Source: Apostichopus parvimensis | Taxonomy: Eukaryota > Echinodermata > Holothuroidea > Aspidochirotida > Stichopodidae | Reading direction: 5' to 3' | Length of the DNA stretch: 44,207 nucleotides | Assembly: GCA_000934455.1 (NCBI GenBank) | Contig: KN886207.1 | Coordinates: forward strand, 33,764 to 77,970 | Part shown: positions 1-13,200 of the stretch, in pieces | Layout: every line of letters starts with the position of its first letter | How positions within the stretch are numbered: the first letter of the stretch is position 1 | Program-made: the position numbers and the translations under genes | The notes under the pieces: generated by a model | Seen by the model: the letters and a program-made list of their open reading frames with translations, nothing else | What the model was told of the DNA's origin: nothing | Database searches by the model: none

Positions 1-1129
1 ATATTGGATTATGAATATTGGAATATAAATATTGGAATATAAAAATTGGATTATAAATAAATAAATATTCTTAAATACTTTGAATAGAGTAAAATGCCTT
101 GTCGATACCAGCCCCTGGTTGTCCTTTCCACTATTTGTTTTGGTTTTTGGTAAACACTCCTTTATTTCTGACAGCTAGCTTACAATCACACTAGCATGTT
201 GAAGTATTTCTCTTCCTAAAAATTCAGAATATTAGTTTTGTATTATTCAATCAAACCACCACAACTCTCTGTTTTTGGCCACAAAATGCCTTAATTTTAT
301 TGTATGTATTAATTTGCTCATATTAAAACGGACGTAGAATATATGGGCAGTACAAAAACTGTTTTGTTTAGACAATGAGGTTTGTTGAGCAATCCTGTAC
401 TAACGAGATATTCCAGCCTGAAATCACTGTATATTTAAGTGTCAGATCTACCATCCCTCTCCCAAAGAAAACAAGTCTGTCCTATGAATATGGTATAATA
501 TTTCCCAGAATCGTCAAAGAAAAAAACCCAACCCTACCAGTTTTAAAAACTGGCAGGATGTAATACAGAAACCTGGAAGGCCACGAACCTCATTTTATTC
601 TCCTAGCCTTTGGTGTCGTTAACAGAGCTGATATTTTGTTATCAAACCTAGAAGGCCACAAACCTCATTCTATTCTCCTATACTTTGGTGTTGTTAACAA
701 AGCTGATATTTTGTTATCAAGCCTAGAGGGCTACAAACCTCATTTTATTCTCCTAGCTTTGATGTTGTTAACAGAGCTGATATTTTGTTATCAAACCTAG
801 AAGGCCACAAACCTCATTCTATACTCCTATACTTTGGTGTTGTTAACAAAGCTGATATTTTGTTATCAAGCCTAGAAGGCTACAAACCTCATTTTATTCT
901 CCTAGCCTTTGGTGTCGTTAACAGAGCTGATATTTTGTTATCAAACCTGGAAGGCCACAGACCTCATTTTATTCTCCTAGTCTTTGATGTCATTAACAGA
1001 GCTGATGTTTTTGGTATCTGTAATATGATGTTCTGGATGCCTCTCATGATGCAAGCTACCAAACTGATCTTGACACCTTAAATCATGTACCACCGTGGAA
1101 ACCTCCAGACAAGCTGTTATTTTACTCAC
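1..1129 (-). other. MTMR14 intron 11, partial; next exon not in window
   Basis: Downstream on the gene's strand I searched for the conserved segment following YDWLLFG (HMLVDRL and FNFLKHI in vertebrates) and did not find it. The interval holds a 75-bp minisatellite at 571-1015 and AT-rich sequence at 1-70. The gene therefore continues beyond base 1. Confidence 0.6.
571..1015. repeat. 75-bp minisatellite, six units with dimeric order
   Basis: Units begin at 571, 646, 721, 795, 870 and 945, each starting near CCTAGAAGGCCACAAACCTC and ending TTTTGTTATCAA. Units 2 and 4 resemble each other, as do 3 and 5, which implies a 150-bp dimer was duplicated. Unit 3 is one base shorter and unit 6 diverges at its end. 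Because 75 is a multiple of three, the array stays open in one frame (785-1081); that ORF is not considered a gene. Confidence 0.9.
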
Positions 1130-1206
1130 CCAAAGAGAAGCCAGTCGTACGATATCGTCAGGTATAATATCTCTATTGCAGTCAACGAGGAGTTCACCCT
1201 ACCGTC
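1130..1206 (-). CDS. MTMR14: MTMR14 exon 11 (residues 330-355)
   Basis: A 77-nt exon between acceptor CCATCAG and donor GTGAGT, encoding DGRVNSSLTAIEILYLTISY then DWLLFG. Human MTMR14 has EILYLTVAYDWFLFG here. It enters in phase 0 and leaves in phase 2. No open frame of useful length marks it; it was found by searching for the YDW motif expected after exon 10. Confidence 0.9.
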
Positions 1207-4200
1207 CTGATGGAGGGAGAAGGAACGTTGTTTATCATCATCGGCACACATCAGCAATGATGTGATCTTGTTACAGTGGGACATATCATATTAATGACAT
1301 GACGATATTAAATATGTAGTAAAGTATTAAATTTGGCCAAAGAGACTAAATTCTAGTAATAATAATCTTTTTTCCAAAATATTTCAACCTTTTAGTTCAT
1401 AAAGGATGAAAGGCCAATTTAGACACATAAAATGTTGAAAACATTAAATAATCCAACCCACAGTACTTTTAACACTTCATGAGCACTTCATGAAGGAAAC
1501 AAGGTTTATGTGCAAGAATCGTAATTAGTTAAGAAGCTTCCTCAACATTAACCAGATCCAAACAGGAACATCTTCTTGTTTCCAATGACACAACTTTTGT
1601 CATCAGCAGATTTGAGAACACTGTCTTTCATGAGAGAGTTTGAACTTTTATAGATAAAGTGAAAAAATTGTGCGACAAGTTTTGTTACTTGCTTACACCC
1701 TCTGCATCGTCAGTTAAAGGAAATATCCGCATCACAAGTATAATTAAAAAATTGTTAATTAATGTTTCAAACTAAAAGTGAAAACTTTTTCACCATTCTA
1801 TTTTGTGGTGAAAATGCCACAACAAGTTGACAGAAGTGATTTTATTATAGCTGTTTGATTTGAAGGGTTAGACCAACAACTCGGTCGTATATCTTTGTTT
1901 TTTCTCATTTCCTTCCATTTCCTATCCCTCCATACAAGATAATATATGCCTCCTTTCATGTATAACTCTGTAGCTGTTATGCCTATTCAAGTGAAACCGA
2001 AAATGAAATCATGCCTGAGTTTTCTTGAATTTCCTTTTAATACCCTGGACATTCTGAAGTACATAAAAGTAGATGGTGCACATAACTATACATGGTTCCA
2101 TTTTCGTTATGGAATTTAAATCTTACTTCAGTCTGCTTTCATACTCCCCCACCATGTGATTCTGAACTGTTACAAGACTCACTTAAACCTACGTCCGTAG
2201 GACACCTAGAAGTTGCCGGGGAGGAGGGCAAGGGGGTCGTTTGGGACACAAAACACAAATGTAGCCAAAAAATGAACCATTCTTTTTTTTTCTTTTTCTT
2301 TCCATTTCTTGACAAAATCCTCCTGCTTACTTTCTCTCAGATAAACATGGTTCCTCAGGTATTTTTTTCCTTTTTTAATAAGGAGTAACATTTGGGCAAT
2401 TATGTCCACTTTGGATAATGCAAGAAGGATCTGCCCACCTCTCCCCCCCCCCCCCCCCAACAACAATAGCCATTAAGCCTATTCTACCCATGCCACTGCC
2501 AGTGTAAAACAATGCATACATATATGTCTTTCTTTCCTTAACATTTATTTCAAATTGAATACCATCGAAATACGGGTTATATAAAGTAAGGTTTTTATTT
2601 ATTAGACTCACCGCCCACAACGATAACCTGAGAAGTGAAATAAAGAGAGGGGTACGGTCCCATCCTGATATACAATGTACCAAGAGACCAGCATCATCTA
2701 GAAGAAACAAGGAAATAAATATTAAATACCAAAAGAATGCTTGGTTTGAGGAAGAAAAGATAAAAGGACATACACCAATATCTACCAATATCTGGATAGG
2801 AAATTGGTTAAAATTTTAATATTTTATTCAGAACGACGTTTATTTGTCAGGTTAGGATACTCGGTGTCCATCTAATTTTGTGAGAGGCTTAAAAGGCGAA
2901 GCTGGTGGTTTTTCGACATCGTCTAATCTGTTTATGTTAGATTTAATTTATTTTATTGAATTTATGTTAGATCGAATATTTACACTGAATAGAATATTTA
3001 CACTTGTACCTTTCCATCGATGTATGGCACATTGTATTATTTTCTTTTGGGACTCGGTAAAACTTGATCAAACCTAGCACATTTGGACAAGCAATGGACC
3101 CTTTTTTCGCAAAAAATCCTAAGCACTCACGTGACTGCAGGTCACCCTGTGACATACGAGTCAGTTGAGGAAAAATTTTGATCAAGCTATTCACTTCAGC
3201 ACTAACACTATGCCAATACGACACTCTGTCATACTGCTAATATCAAAATGCCAAAGAATTGTGAAGTAGGAGGTTGCAAAAACACTTCTGAAAACCGAAA
3301 CTTAAGTTTCTTTTCCTTTCCCAGTCATCAAACCAACGATAAACGCCACAGGCTTTGGATTAATTTTGTAAGTAAAAACTTTGTCACTACCGGGGTTTCC
3401 CACCGTCTGCAGGCGGAAATATGTTCAGTGCACTTTGACACAAACATGTATTATATATAGGCAGTATAGTCTACGCAGAGGCCCTCTAAAGGTAAAGTCT
3501 CCCCAATTTTGATATGCCTAAACTCATTAGCCACAATTGTCCCGTTATTCTAATGTGCACACTCAATTGTAAATCTTCAGCCGTGACTTACCCCATAGGT
3601 GCAGGAAAAAACAGATCATGTTACAAAAGAGTACACTGTACAATAGGCCACGTTTGACTTAGTTCTCCTTAGCAAAACCAACGACACGACACTACGCACG
3701 GAGCTTACTTAGTGATGCACACTAACACGTACGGACGATATGTATTGGAGGCATGTATATGTTGTACTGAGACGGCAAAAGCTTTCAAATTTTTGAACTT
3801 TTGAAACTGGGATATGGAATCAGGCGTTTTTTTGTACCGTGGTGTTCCCTTCGCTTGTGTATCTGCTTTTGTGGAGTTGTGACTTTCTGAAAGCTTTACA
3901 TTATGGCAGCGAGACTGAGACATACCCAAAGCTTTATATTTCGTGGATTTGATTAATAGTGCATCCACTAATCGGGAATCACAGTATTATTTGTGTACTA
4001 AAATACTTTAGTATAAGCAACCAAAAAAAAGGAATTTTTTGGGCCACCAGCTATGCATTGTATTATTATACTGATCTTACAAAGTTGGCCACGAGTATGC
4101 AGTGTATCCGTAGTTCACAAGTGAAATTTTTACACACGACAGGATAAAGACGAGTCAATTCCCACGTAATGAGTCCGACCAATGTCATCCTATCATGTTA

Positions 4201-7200
4201 TTATAACTATTGTTTTAATAACTGACTGGATAAAGATAAATACATTCCCATTGTACGACTGAAACAATGTTTATTTTCAAACGGACAAACGCAGTCTGCT
4301 TCCTGGAAGGAGTGTCGTTTAGTTTGCTAATGACCCATCAAATCATTGAAATATTTCTTATGATTTATTATTATAATAATAATTTATTTATTATCATGGT
4401 TAACACCCATATGATTGCAATGACTAACGACTGCTGTAATAAGGATGTGCTTACTTTTCGTTATGATGGACAGCTGCAGTTTCAGGTAGTTCTGCGTGAT
4501 TTTAATCAGATCCCAGGCTCTGTACATGTGCCAGTCTATGGTCGTACCGGCGACCACACTGTCGGGAATACTGAGACTTGCGTCGACGAATTGCTAAAAT
4601 GGAATCAAAGAGATGGTTCGTTTCATTAGGATGACCTTAAAACCATTAACTGTAACTCTGATGAAGAGATCATTACTATCATAATTTTATAAAATATCTC
4701 TTATAATTTAGTCACATTTTTTCACTTATAAATATAACTCACTTTAAATAAGAAGTAATATACTCACTTTAAGTAAAGTAACTCACTTTAACTCACTTTA
4801 AATAAAACTTTAAATAATAAGTAATTAAATAATAACTAACTTTAAATAATAAGTAATTAACTCACTTTAAGTAAAAGTAACTCACTTCAAGTAATAACTC
4901 ACTCACTTATAAATATAACTCACTTATAAATATAAGAATTATTAAAAATATGTGCACTTCATATATCCTACACATAGTTAGAGGAGGGTAATTCTGTTTA
5001 AGGTGGTAGGAGAGATGGGTGGGGTGTTGGCTCGGTTGGGGGGGGGGTATATTGTTATTGACCAGGAGTGCACAGGGGTGTCAACAGGGGAGAAACCTGG
5101 GTCCAGGAGGAGACTACTATATTGTATCATCCTTAGACACTTTCTGATAGTGATATTCAAGTACAAACATTCATGTGAAAAGGAATAAAATTTCTGTGAT
5201 ATTACCCATCATTCTATATGATTTAATTTTTTCCAATAAGTATAGCCTGATATCTTTTAATTCTTTCAATACCTGTGACCAATCAAACTTGATACCCTCT
5301 GCATTGAATCCGTTGTCCCTGTAGTCTTTGAAAAACTCACAACCGGGGTAGGGTGTCGAGATGAGGCAAAAGTCATCGTACCGCCTCTCCTTGTCGATCT
5401 TCTCGGAGGATGACACACTGGTCGGAAAATAAACAGTAAAACGGTGTTTGACAGCTTTGATTGCATAATGGTCACATTCCATTATGAATGCCTTCCATTA
5501 TATATACAAGCACGGACAGAACGTTTACTTATCGCGGACATAATTCAGTATCTCAGATTAGGTCAAAGGCATTTTCTAGCACGCGCACTTTTTGAGTCAT
5601 AGTTTTTGCAAAACTAATTGTAACGGATGGCATAAACTAAAAGCAAAAAAATGTTCTCAATCTTTATCTATTGAAAAACAAAGAAAGCTCTGTGTCTGTT
5701 CATTATTACTTTTACTTTTAATCATTTCTAGAGTTTTGGTCTCTAGAATCCAGGAGAGGTTTTGGGTTAAGCTTGGGGTAGGGATTGGAGAGAGTATAAA
5801 TCAAAACATTTTAATTGTTTACGTTTTGGACTGTCACTGAGACTACTTTTGGATTGAGTTCAAAGTATTTGCTTCCTAACTTCGGCAATTCGATGGATTA
5901 GCTTTGTGTGCTGTGTTTCTTATCCAACAAGTTGAAGGGAGAGGTCTGAATTAATTTTCAGGTCTGTCATCCAGAATTCTGGAAAATTTCATAAAAACTT
6001 TTAAACGAGGAAAAAAAAAAGAGCACATCATTTCCACTTACTACACACCAAACTTGACTTTCTTGTTTTCCAACATGAGGTCACAGATATGAGTCACTGA
6101 AAGCATCTGGAGAAGGTTGATGTCTGCTGCCCTCACTCTGTCCATCAATGGCCAATCGTTGGTACTAGAAAATAGAACGGTGAAAATGTCTGCTCCAGTA
6201 ACTTCAATGACTATAGAATTAGTACAACCATCATTTATTTCAAAACATTTGTAAATCTTTCATACAGTTTGTAATTACTTTACTTTTCAGGATACTGACA
6301 TAACACTGACAAGCTATTTACATTAATTAAAGCCATTCTAGGAAAGTGTCGGGGGGGGGAAGGGGAAGGGAAGGGGCAGCAGATTGAGATGGGAAGGGGA
6401 CAGGTAAGATGTGAGAGCAATGTAGATATTTTTCATTCTGACATTCTTTTTTGTTACTCACATAACCAAAACCACTGCAATTTAAAAATTCAGATATTTA
6501 TTTTATTTAAGATGTTTTGTGAAGTCTCTTGTAGGTGTAGCCACTCTTTTGACGTGGGAAATTCCTAAAAGTCATAGTCCCTGGATTCTACCAATGGAAT
6601 CAGGGCTTATTATCGAATACACCAGGTTCTAACTGTACATTGTTTGGCCTCTTACATACCAATCTTGTTCCTGTTTGAACAAGATATGCAACATGAAAAT
6701 AGTAAATTTGCTTGATAAATGTTTTCTTCAATGATAACGGGTACCTCGCACTTCCAACGATGCCTGTGTCATTCGGTTCTACTGCTGCTGGACTCAAACC
6801 ACCTGTGGAAAGCCAAAAAGAAAAAAGAAAAAAGTGTTTATGAATAAATAATAACGAGATAGTGCTTCACAGAAGTCACGACAGATCCAAAGAGGGGCTT
6901 AAACCAGCAATTTGCATTTTATTATCCTGAATATTACTTCACATGCCATATTACTCTTTGGGCATAACTGCCACAAATCCATTTATTCTATTTTCATTTG
7001 GACCAGCGTTTATTTTCCTTGTGATTGAGACAAATCTATATATATGACACACATTTCACAACTAATCAGCTTCACTGACTTTATTCCTTCTCGATGACCT
7101 TTGAGCGAAACCTTCAGAGCTAGGAGGTCAGGGTCAGAGTTGTAGTTTTCTCGATTGTAATCATATTTTCAACAATAACTCTTTTTGAAAAATTTGTTGA

Positions 7201-10200
7201 AAGAATTGTTGATCGAATATTACGTCAACGCAAATTACAAATGAAAACGATAGCAGCCGGAAAAATGGAAATAGTAAATATTTGTGAAATTTTGCTGTTT
7301 GCATGTTTTATGCACATAACACACACACCCTCCCCATTTCTCCTTCTTTCAAATGGCCACGAATCCAGATAATAAGAAACCATGGTATTTAGCACCATCC
7401 ATAGTCTTCATAAAAACAGAGGTAGCCTCATGACTTTGCAAACTTAGTTATTAATATGGACAATATTGACATATTTATATAGATTGTTGAGAGTATAAAA
7501 AACTGGCAGACAGAGCTCAAACAATGTACTCAACATTTCTATTTGTTCCAGGCGATGAATTAATTATGAATACTATACATATTTTGCAAAGCCAATGACG
7601 TTCGGGTATAAATGTTTCATGCCTCACCGGAGAAGATATAGTGGAGTCCCGAACGGCCGTAAATTTCAGCTCCTCCAGCTAACGTCGCTGATCTGCAAAT
7701 ATGCTATACAATATATGGGGAAAAAAAAGGAAAATTGATAAACTAAGAAACCAAGAGCTGACCAAAAGGTTAAAGATATAAAGGATTGCCCAAAAGATTA
7801 AAGATTTAAAGGATTGCTCAGAGGGAAAAAACTTAATTTAACTGATGAAAAGAGGATTATAACTTCTTAGCATTCTGGTGAAATTTGTTATTCCTATAAA
7901 GAATTTCCCAAGATATTGGTTATTGAAGATGTCACAGTTTATACCATATTAAGTATGCTTGAAGCAAACAGGTGTGATGTCATAGGTGCACAGTGACAGC
8001 AATCTGTTTTTACTTTGTTTTGACCAGATAAGGTTCAAACATGAGCTAAGGGGATGTGAACTAAATAACACACCACTGACTATTTATGGAGATGTATTCC
8101 ACTTATAAGTAGCAAAATTGGATGTTAATTCTGTAGTCAAACGCAAAAACAAAATTATCAGTGACCTCCCATGACATCACCATGACATCATACTGTTTGA
8201 TTCAAGTTTACTTTTGGTACGAAATGTGTCAACGTCAAAATTCAAATCTTTGTTATATCGAAAGCAGAATTTAGGAACTGGATGCAAGTGTCACTAAAAC
8301 TCTCAGAGCACCGTATGTTTCTCTTCCAAAGGTCGACTTTCCATTTAAACTACACTCTTCCAAAGTTAAAATAAATAAAACCAAAAATAAAACATAAACT
8401 GATTGCAAACAGCTTATCCACTAAAGAGCCTGTATAAGAGAATGTAGAAAAGTAAGAGGGAGTAAAAAAATAATAATGAAAAAAAAAAAAAAAAAGGGCC
8501 TGAGGTTTTGATCCTAGCAGGATCTTCTTCAGAGGCTGAAAGGTTATAAAGGCCTCTTCCAAAGTTAACAGAAAAAACAGAAAAGATACTGACAAGCACA
8601 CGTACAGTCTTTTCCAGTTGGGAAGAGCTGTGTCACTTACACAAGGTCGTCTAATTGCGACTGAAATTGCTATGGGAGATGTTCATTTCCTTCCACGGTT
8701 CTAGGAACTTTGAAATGACTAACTATCGAGGGGAATTCCTTACCTTGCCGTCAAACAGAATGACTGGAACAACAAATCTGCCTCTACATCTAGCTAGCCT
8801 GGTTTTGTACATGAAATCCCTGAGCTTGGCAATATCGTACAACGGTTCCACTCTATGGAAAGGAGCAAAGACAGCAACAAAGATAAGATAATAATATTAA
8901 ATGATGATCCGATGTGAGAAAGGATATAGTTCTGTACATGAGTAGCTATTGAATGTTACCATCCAATGTAACAATGAATTTATAAGACATTAGCTTGACT
9001 ACATTGTCGAATTTCATTTCGTGCAATGAGGTAGAAAGTCAAGTTTTTTTTTGGAAATGTCCTGTGTATTGCAGGTTTTATAAAATGATGTGATTAATAA
9101 CAGCCATTTGGTGCCAAAATACCCATGTGTAAAACTGTTCTGGATCTTGGAAGCAAAAGTATTGATTATTTAGTCCTTAACTTTCAATCGGTGAAAAAAC
9201 TAAATGTACAGTAAGAGGCTGTTTTATTTTAGCTTGAATAATTGCAACCTTTCTTCGAATCAAAGAGAGATGTTTGACGATTGATGTTTCGATCCTGCTA
9301 CATTGGGATCCAAACCTCTTTCTTTAAGTAATGCTGGGATTTTTTGGTAAACTTTTCGACAAAATGGCAAATGCATTATACTGTGACACTGCTATTACAA
9401 CAGTCTTTGTTCTTTTAGGTGTAAGCACACAATCAGTACCGTACCTCATTCTAACTTGTCCACAACCACAAATTTGTTTTGTTTTAAGAGGTAACTTGTG
9501 AAAATGAAACAACACTTGATACATGACTTTAGTTTCTCAACGATACTTGTAAATCAGTCATTATGGCAAACGTTTAGAATACCGAAACACATTTCAATAT
9601 TTAACCCGTGGAAAGCACTGTGAACGTAAACCACAATAAAAGTACCCGTGGCCTCCTGTATATATCTGCTTTGACTGCTAATAACTGCGCTGAAAAGATC
9701 TTTAAAAGACTATTTTATGTTAGTAAAGCGGTTTTATGACAAGCGGCATTATTAACTGTGATTATGAACAAAGGAACCCATATCCGGAGCGTACAAAAAG
9801 GTTCTTTTCTGAATTGTGTATATCAAACAATGTGGAAAGGGACTTCATACCTGGGTATATAGAACTTTCTACATATTTTCTTGTAACATCTCCATCATAA
9901 TACGTTCAATACGATCTCCTCTACAGAGATCACTGTGAATCTGGCAATAGGTTTAAGATTTAAGGTTTTCAGACGTGTCAGTACACTAGGTTAAAGTGCA
10001 TATGTTGAGTGAAGACAGGTAAGGGAGGAATGAAATAAATACAACAATATACATTAGCAACAGCCTAGCATGGACAATAAAGGACCCCCACAACAAAACA
10101 AAGTTTTAAATTTTGGTCCTTGGATCAACATTTAATTATTGTTTAGGGGTTGAGAGCGAGGGGAAGGGGAAGGGGGAAGGGATTGGGCAGGAAGTGTATG

Positions 10201-13200
10201 GGACAAATGACAGTACCCTAGAGGAGTTCTTTAAGAAGTAGCTGTCTGTTATGCAAGTTACTTCCAGCTCTGTTAATTATATAACTGTTCTTGGAGACTA
10301 TTTGGAAGTACTTATGTATTCATACTGAAATTTTGTACAACATTCAATCATAAGCCATTACTTCACTGTTGTGAGGCAATATTTAATAAAGCAATAAAGA
10401 ATATATAGATTTCGTCACCGATGTCTTGAATCATGAATTGAAATGACTTACGCTGCCCCAGGGTGGTCTTCTGAGCTGACTTCATATTCTTGAATTATGA
10501 GCTTTGTGGGATAATGACTGCATAATTCACCATTCCCATTATGAATAACCTGTGGTTGATAAATTAAATAGAACAGGAATGTATGAAAATGTGATGATTT
10601 CCCCTCTGACATATGCACTGGTCTGACTACTGCAGGAATAACAGTCATACGTACACAAAAATGAAAATCAGATGGGATGTAGACCCTATTGACTAGCCTG
10701 TCAACTCAGGACTGTAATAAATTTCCCACCTAATGCAATAAATCTAAAGCAATTGATGATAATTTCAAGGCAATTAAGAAGTCACCCAATGCCCCCCCCC
10801 CCACCCCTCTCTCTCTCTCTCTGCCCCAAAAAGTCACAAATCTCGCCGAGAAAGTCTGGTACAGGTAATACGAACTTCATTTCTGTGCTTCAAAAACTTT
10901 CAGATCTAGTTTACAGAATGATGCTACCGTACATTGCCTCCAATATAACCTCTGAATTTCTCAACACACCACAAGTCCATATATATACAGTATACTGCAC
11001 ATCATGTCAGTGGTTGACTGGCAACCAAATAAACATAATCACTCAAAATGAACTCTACATGACTTTTGAGAACATCCCAAAGGACCTATCATAATATCAA
11101 AATACCCAATAAATTCCACAANNNNNNNNNNNNNNNNNNNNNNNNNNNNNNNNNNNNNNNNNNNNNNNNNNCTGTTTGATTCAAGTTTACTTTTGGTACG
11201 AAATGTGTCAACGTCAAAATTCAAATCTTTGTTATATCGAAAGCAGAATTTAGGAACTGGATGCAAATTTTGCTAAAACTCTCAGAGTACTGTATGTTTC
11301 GCTGCCATCGGTCGACTTTCCATCTAAACTAGACTCTTCCAAAGTTATATTAAATAAAACCAAAATTAAACATAAACTGATTGCAAACAGCTTATCCACT
11401 AAAGAGCCTGTATAAGAGAATGTAGAAAAGTAAGAGGGAGTAAAAAAATAATAAAAAAAAAGAAAAAAGAGGGCCTGAGGTTTTGATCCTAGCAGGATCT
11501 TCTTCTTCAGAGGCAAAAGGCCCGGTCACACTACAACGATATTTTATCGGAATACGGTCCGATTTTTCCGATTTTAGGCCGAAGAGTGAGGTTTGTGGTA
11601 GTGAATGTAATGAATGCAGTGGAATATTCGAATACCTACTCCAAATATGAGGGGTTCTGGAACGGACTACATTCTGAAGTGACGTCACATCGCAAAACGA
11701 TAAAAATCGGAAGAGAAATCGGATAGCTATCCGATAAAAGGAAACGGAGTCAATATCAAAAGTTAGGAGAGAGCTATTCCACATCGGAATGACTCAACAG
11801 ATAGCAAATCAGGTCCTTTATCACTGTGGCTAGAAGACCCGAACGAAAAACTGGCTGTTTCGATTCCTCCGGGAAAATCGGATAGTATTCCGATAAAAAA
11901 TCGGTATAGTGTGACTGGGCCTTTAATGGTTAAGCCTATTCCAAAAACAAAGAAAACAGATAACGACTGACAAGTGACAAGCACACGTACAGTCTTTAAA
12001 AGTTGGGAAGAGCTGTGTCACTAACACAAGGTCGTCTCATTGCGACTGAAATTGATATGGGAGATGTTCATTTCCTTCCACGGTTCTAGGAACTTTGAAA
12101 TGACTAACTATCGAGGGGAATTCCTTACCTTGCCGTCAAACAGGATGACAGGAACAACAAATCTGCCTCTACATCTGGCTAGCCTGGTTTTGTACATGAA
12201 ATCCCTGAGCTTGGCAATATCGTACAACGGTTCCACTCTACGGAAGGACCAAAGACAGCAACAAAGATGATAATATTAAATGATGATCCGATGTGAGAAA
12301 GAATAGTTCTGTACATGAGTAAGCTATTGAATGTTACCATACCATGTAACAATGTATTTACATGACATTAGCTTGACTAACTTAGTCGAATTTCATTTCG
12401 TGCAATGAGGTAGAAAGTCAAGTTTTTTTTGGAAATGTCCTGTGTATTGCAGGTTTTATAAAATGATATGATTAATAACAACCATTTTGTGCAAAAGTGA
12501 ACGTGTGGAAAATTGTTCTGGATCTTGGAAGCAAAAGTATTGATTATTTAGTCATTAATTTTCAATCGGTACAAAAAAGGTTTATTGTAGCTTGAATAAT
12601 TTCAACCTTTCTTCGAATCAAAGAGAGATGTTTGAGCTTGATGTTTCGATCCTGCTACCAGATCCAAATGTCATGCCCGCTAACTTTAGCAATTTTTCTT
12701 TTAGTAATACTTGGATCATTTGGTAAAATTTTCGACAAAATGGCAAATGCATTATAATGTGACACTGCTACTGTAGTACAACAGTCTTTGTGCTTTTAGG
12801 TGTAAGCACACAATCAGTAACGTACCTCATTCTAACTTGTCTACAACCACAATTTTTTATTGTTTTAAGAGGTAACCTTGTGAAAATGAAACCACACTTG
12901 ATACATGTGTTTAGTTTCTCAACGATACTTGTAAATCATGGATTCAGTCATTATGGCAACGTTTAGAATACCGAAACACATTTCAATATTCAACCAGTGG
13001 AAAGCACTGTGAACGTAAACCACAATAAAAGTACTGTTGGCCTCCTGTCTGTGTTCGCTTTGACTGTAAATAACTACGCTGAATAGAACTTTAAAAGAAA
13101 TAGTTTATGTTTAGTAAGCGGTATTATGACAAGTGCTATTAACCATGAGTATGAACATAGGAACCCATATCCGGAGCGTACAAAAAGGTTTTTATCTGAG

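Larger units (their letters stand above)
8189..11121. repeat. Duplicated locus, copy A (ends at the assembly gap)
   Basis: From CTGTTTGATTCAAG at about 8189 to ATTCCACAA at 11121 this matches 11172-14548 almost throughout, with scattered substitutions and small indels. It contains MTMR14 exons 4 and 3. Its last base abuts the N gap, as expected if this is the end of one contig. Confidence 0.9.

Noticed and set aside
785-1081. 98-codon ORF with repeated EGHKPHFILL blocks
   Set aside because: It is the open frame of a 75-bp minisatellite; it has no domain, and a repeat length divisible by three explains the openness.
1040-1260. Plus-strand open segment reading NHVPPWKPPDKLLFYSPKEK that looked like a coding exon with a donor at 1161
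   Set aside because: The opposite strand encodes MTMR14 exon 11 (EILYLTISYDWLLFG) with correct splice sites and phases; the plus-strand reading is its shadow plus neighbouring sequence.
3705-3968. 87-codon minus-strand ORF with a Lys/Ser-rich sequence
   Set aside because: No recognisable domain and no splice or promoter context; it lies inside an intron near the THAP ORF but cannot be linked to it.
4267-4629. 120-codon plus-strand ORF
   Set aside because: It covers MTMR14 exon 9 on the other strand, which has clear homology and splice sites.
11039-11266. ORF spanning the N gap
   Set aside because: It exists only by reading through undefined bases.
11250-11984. Overlapping minus-strand ORFs across the MITE and hairpin repeat
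   Set aside because: They follow repeat sequence and terminal inverted repeats; no transposase or other domain is visible.
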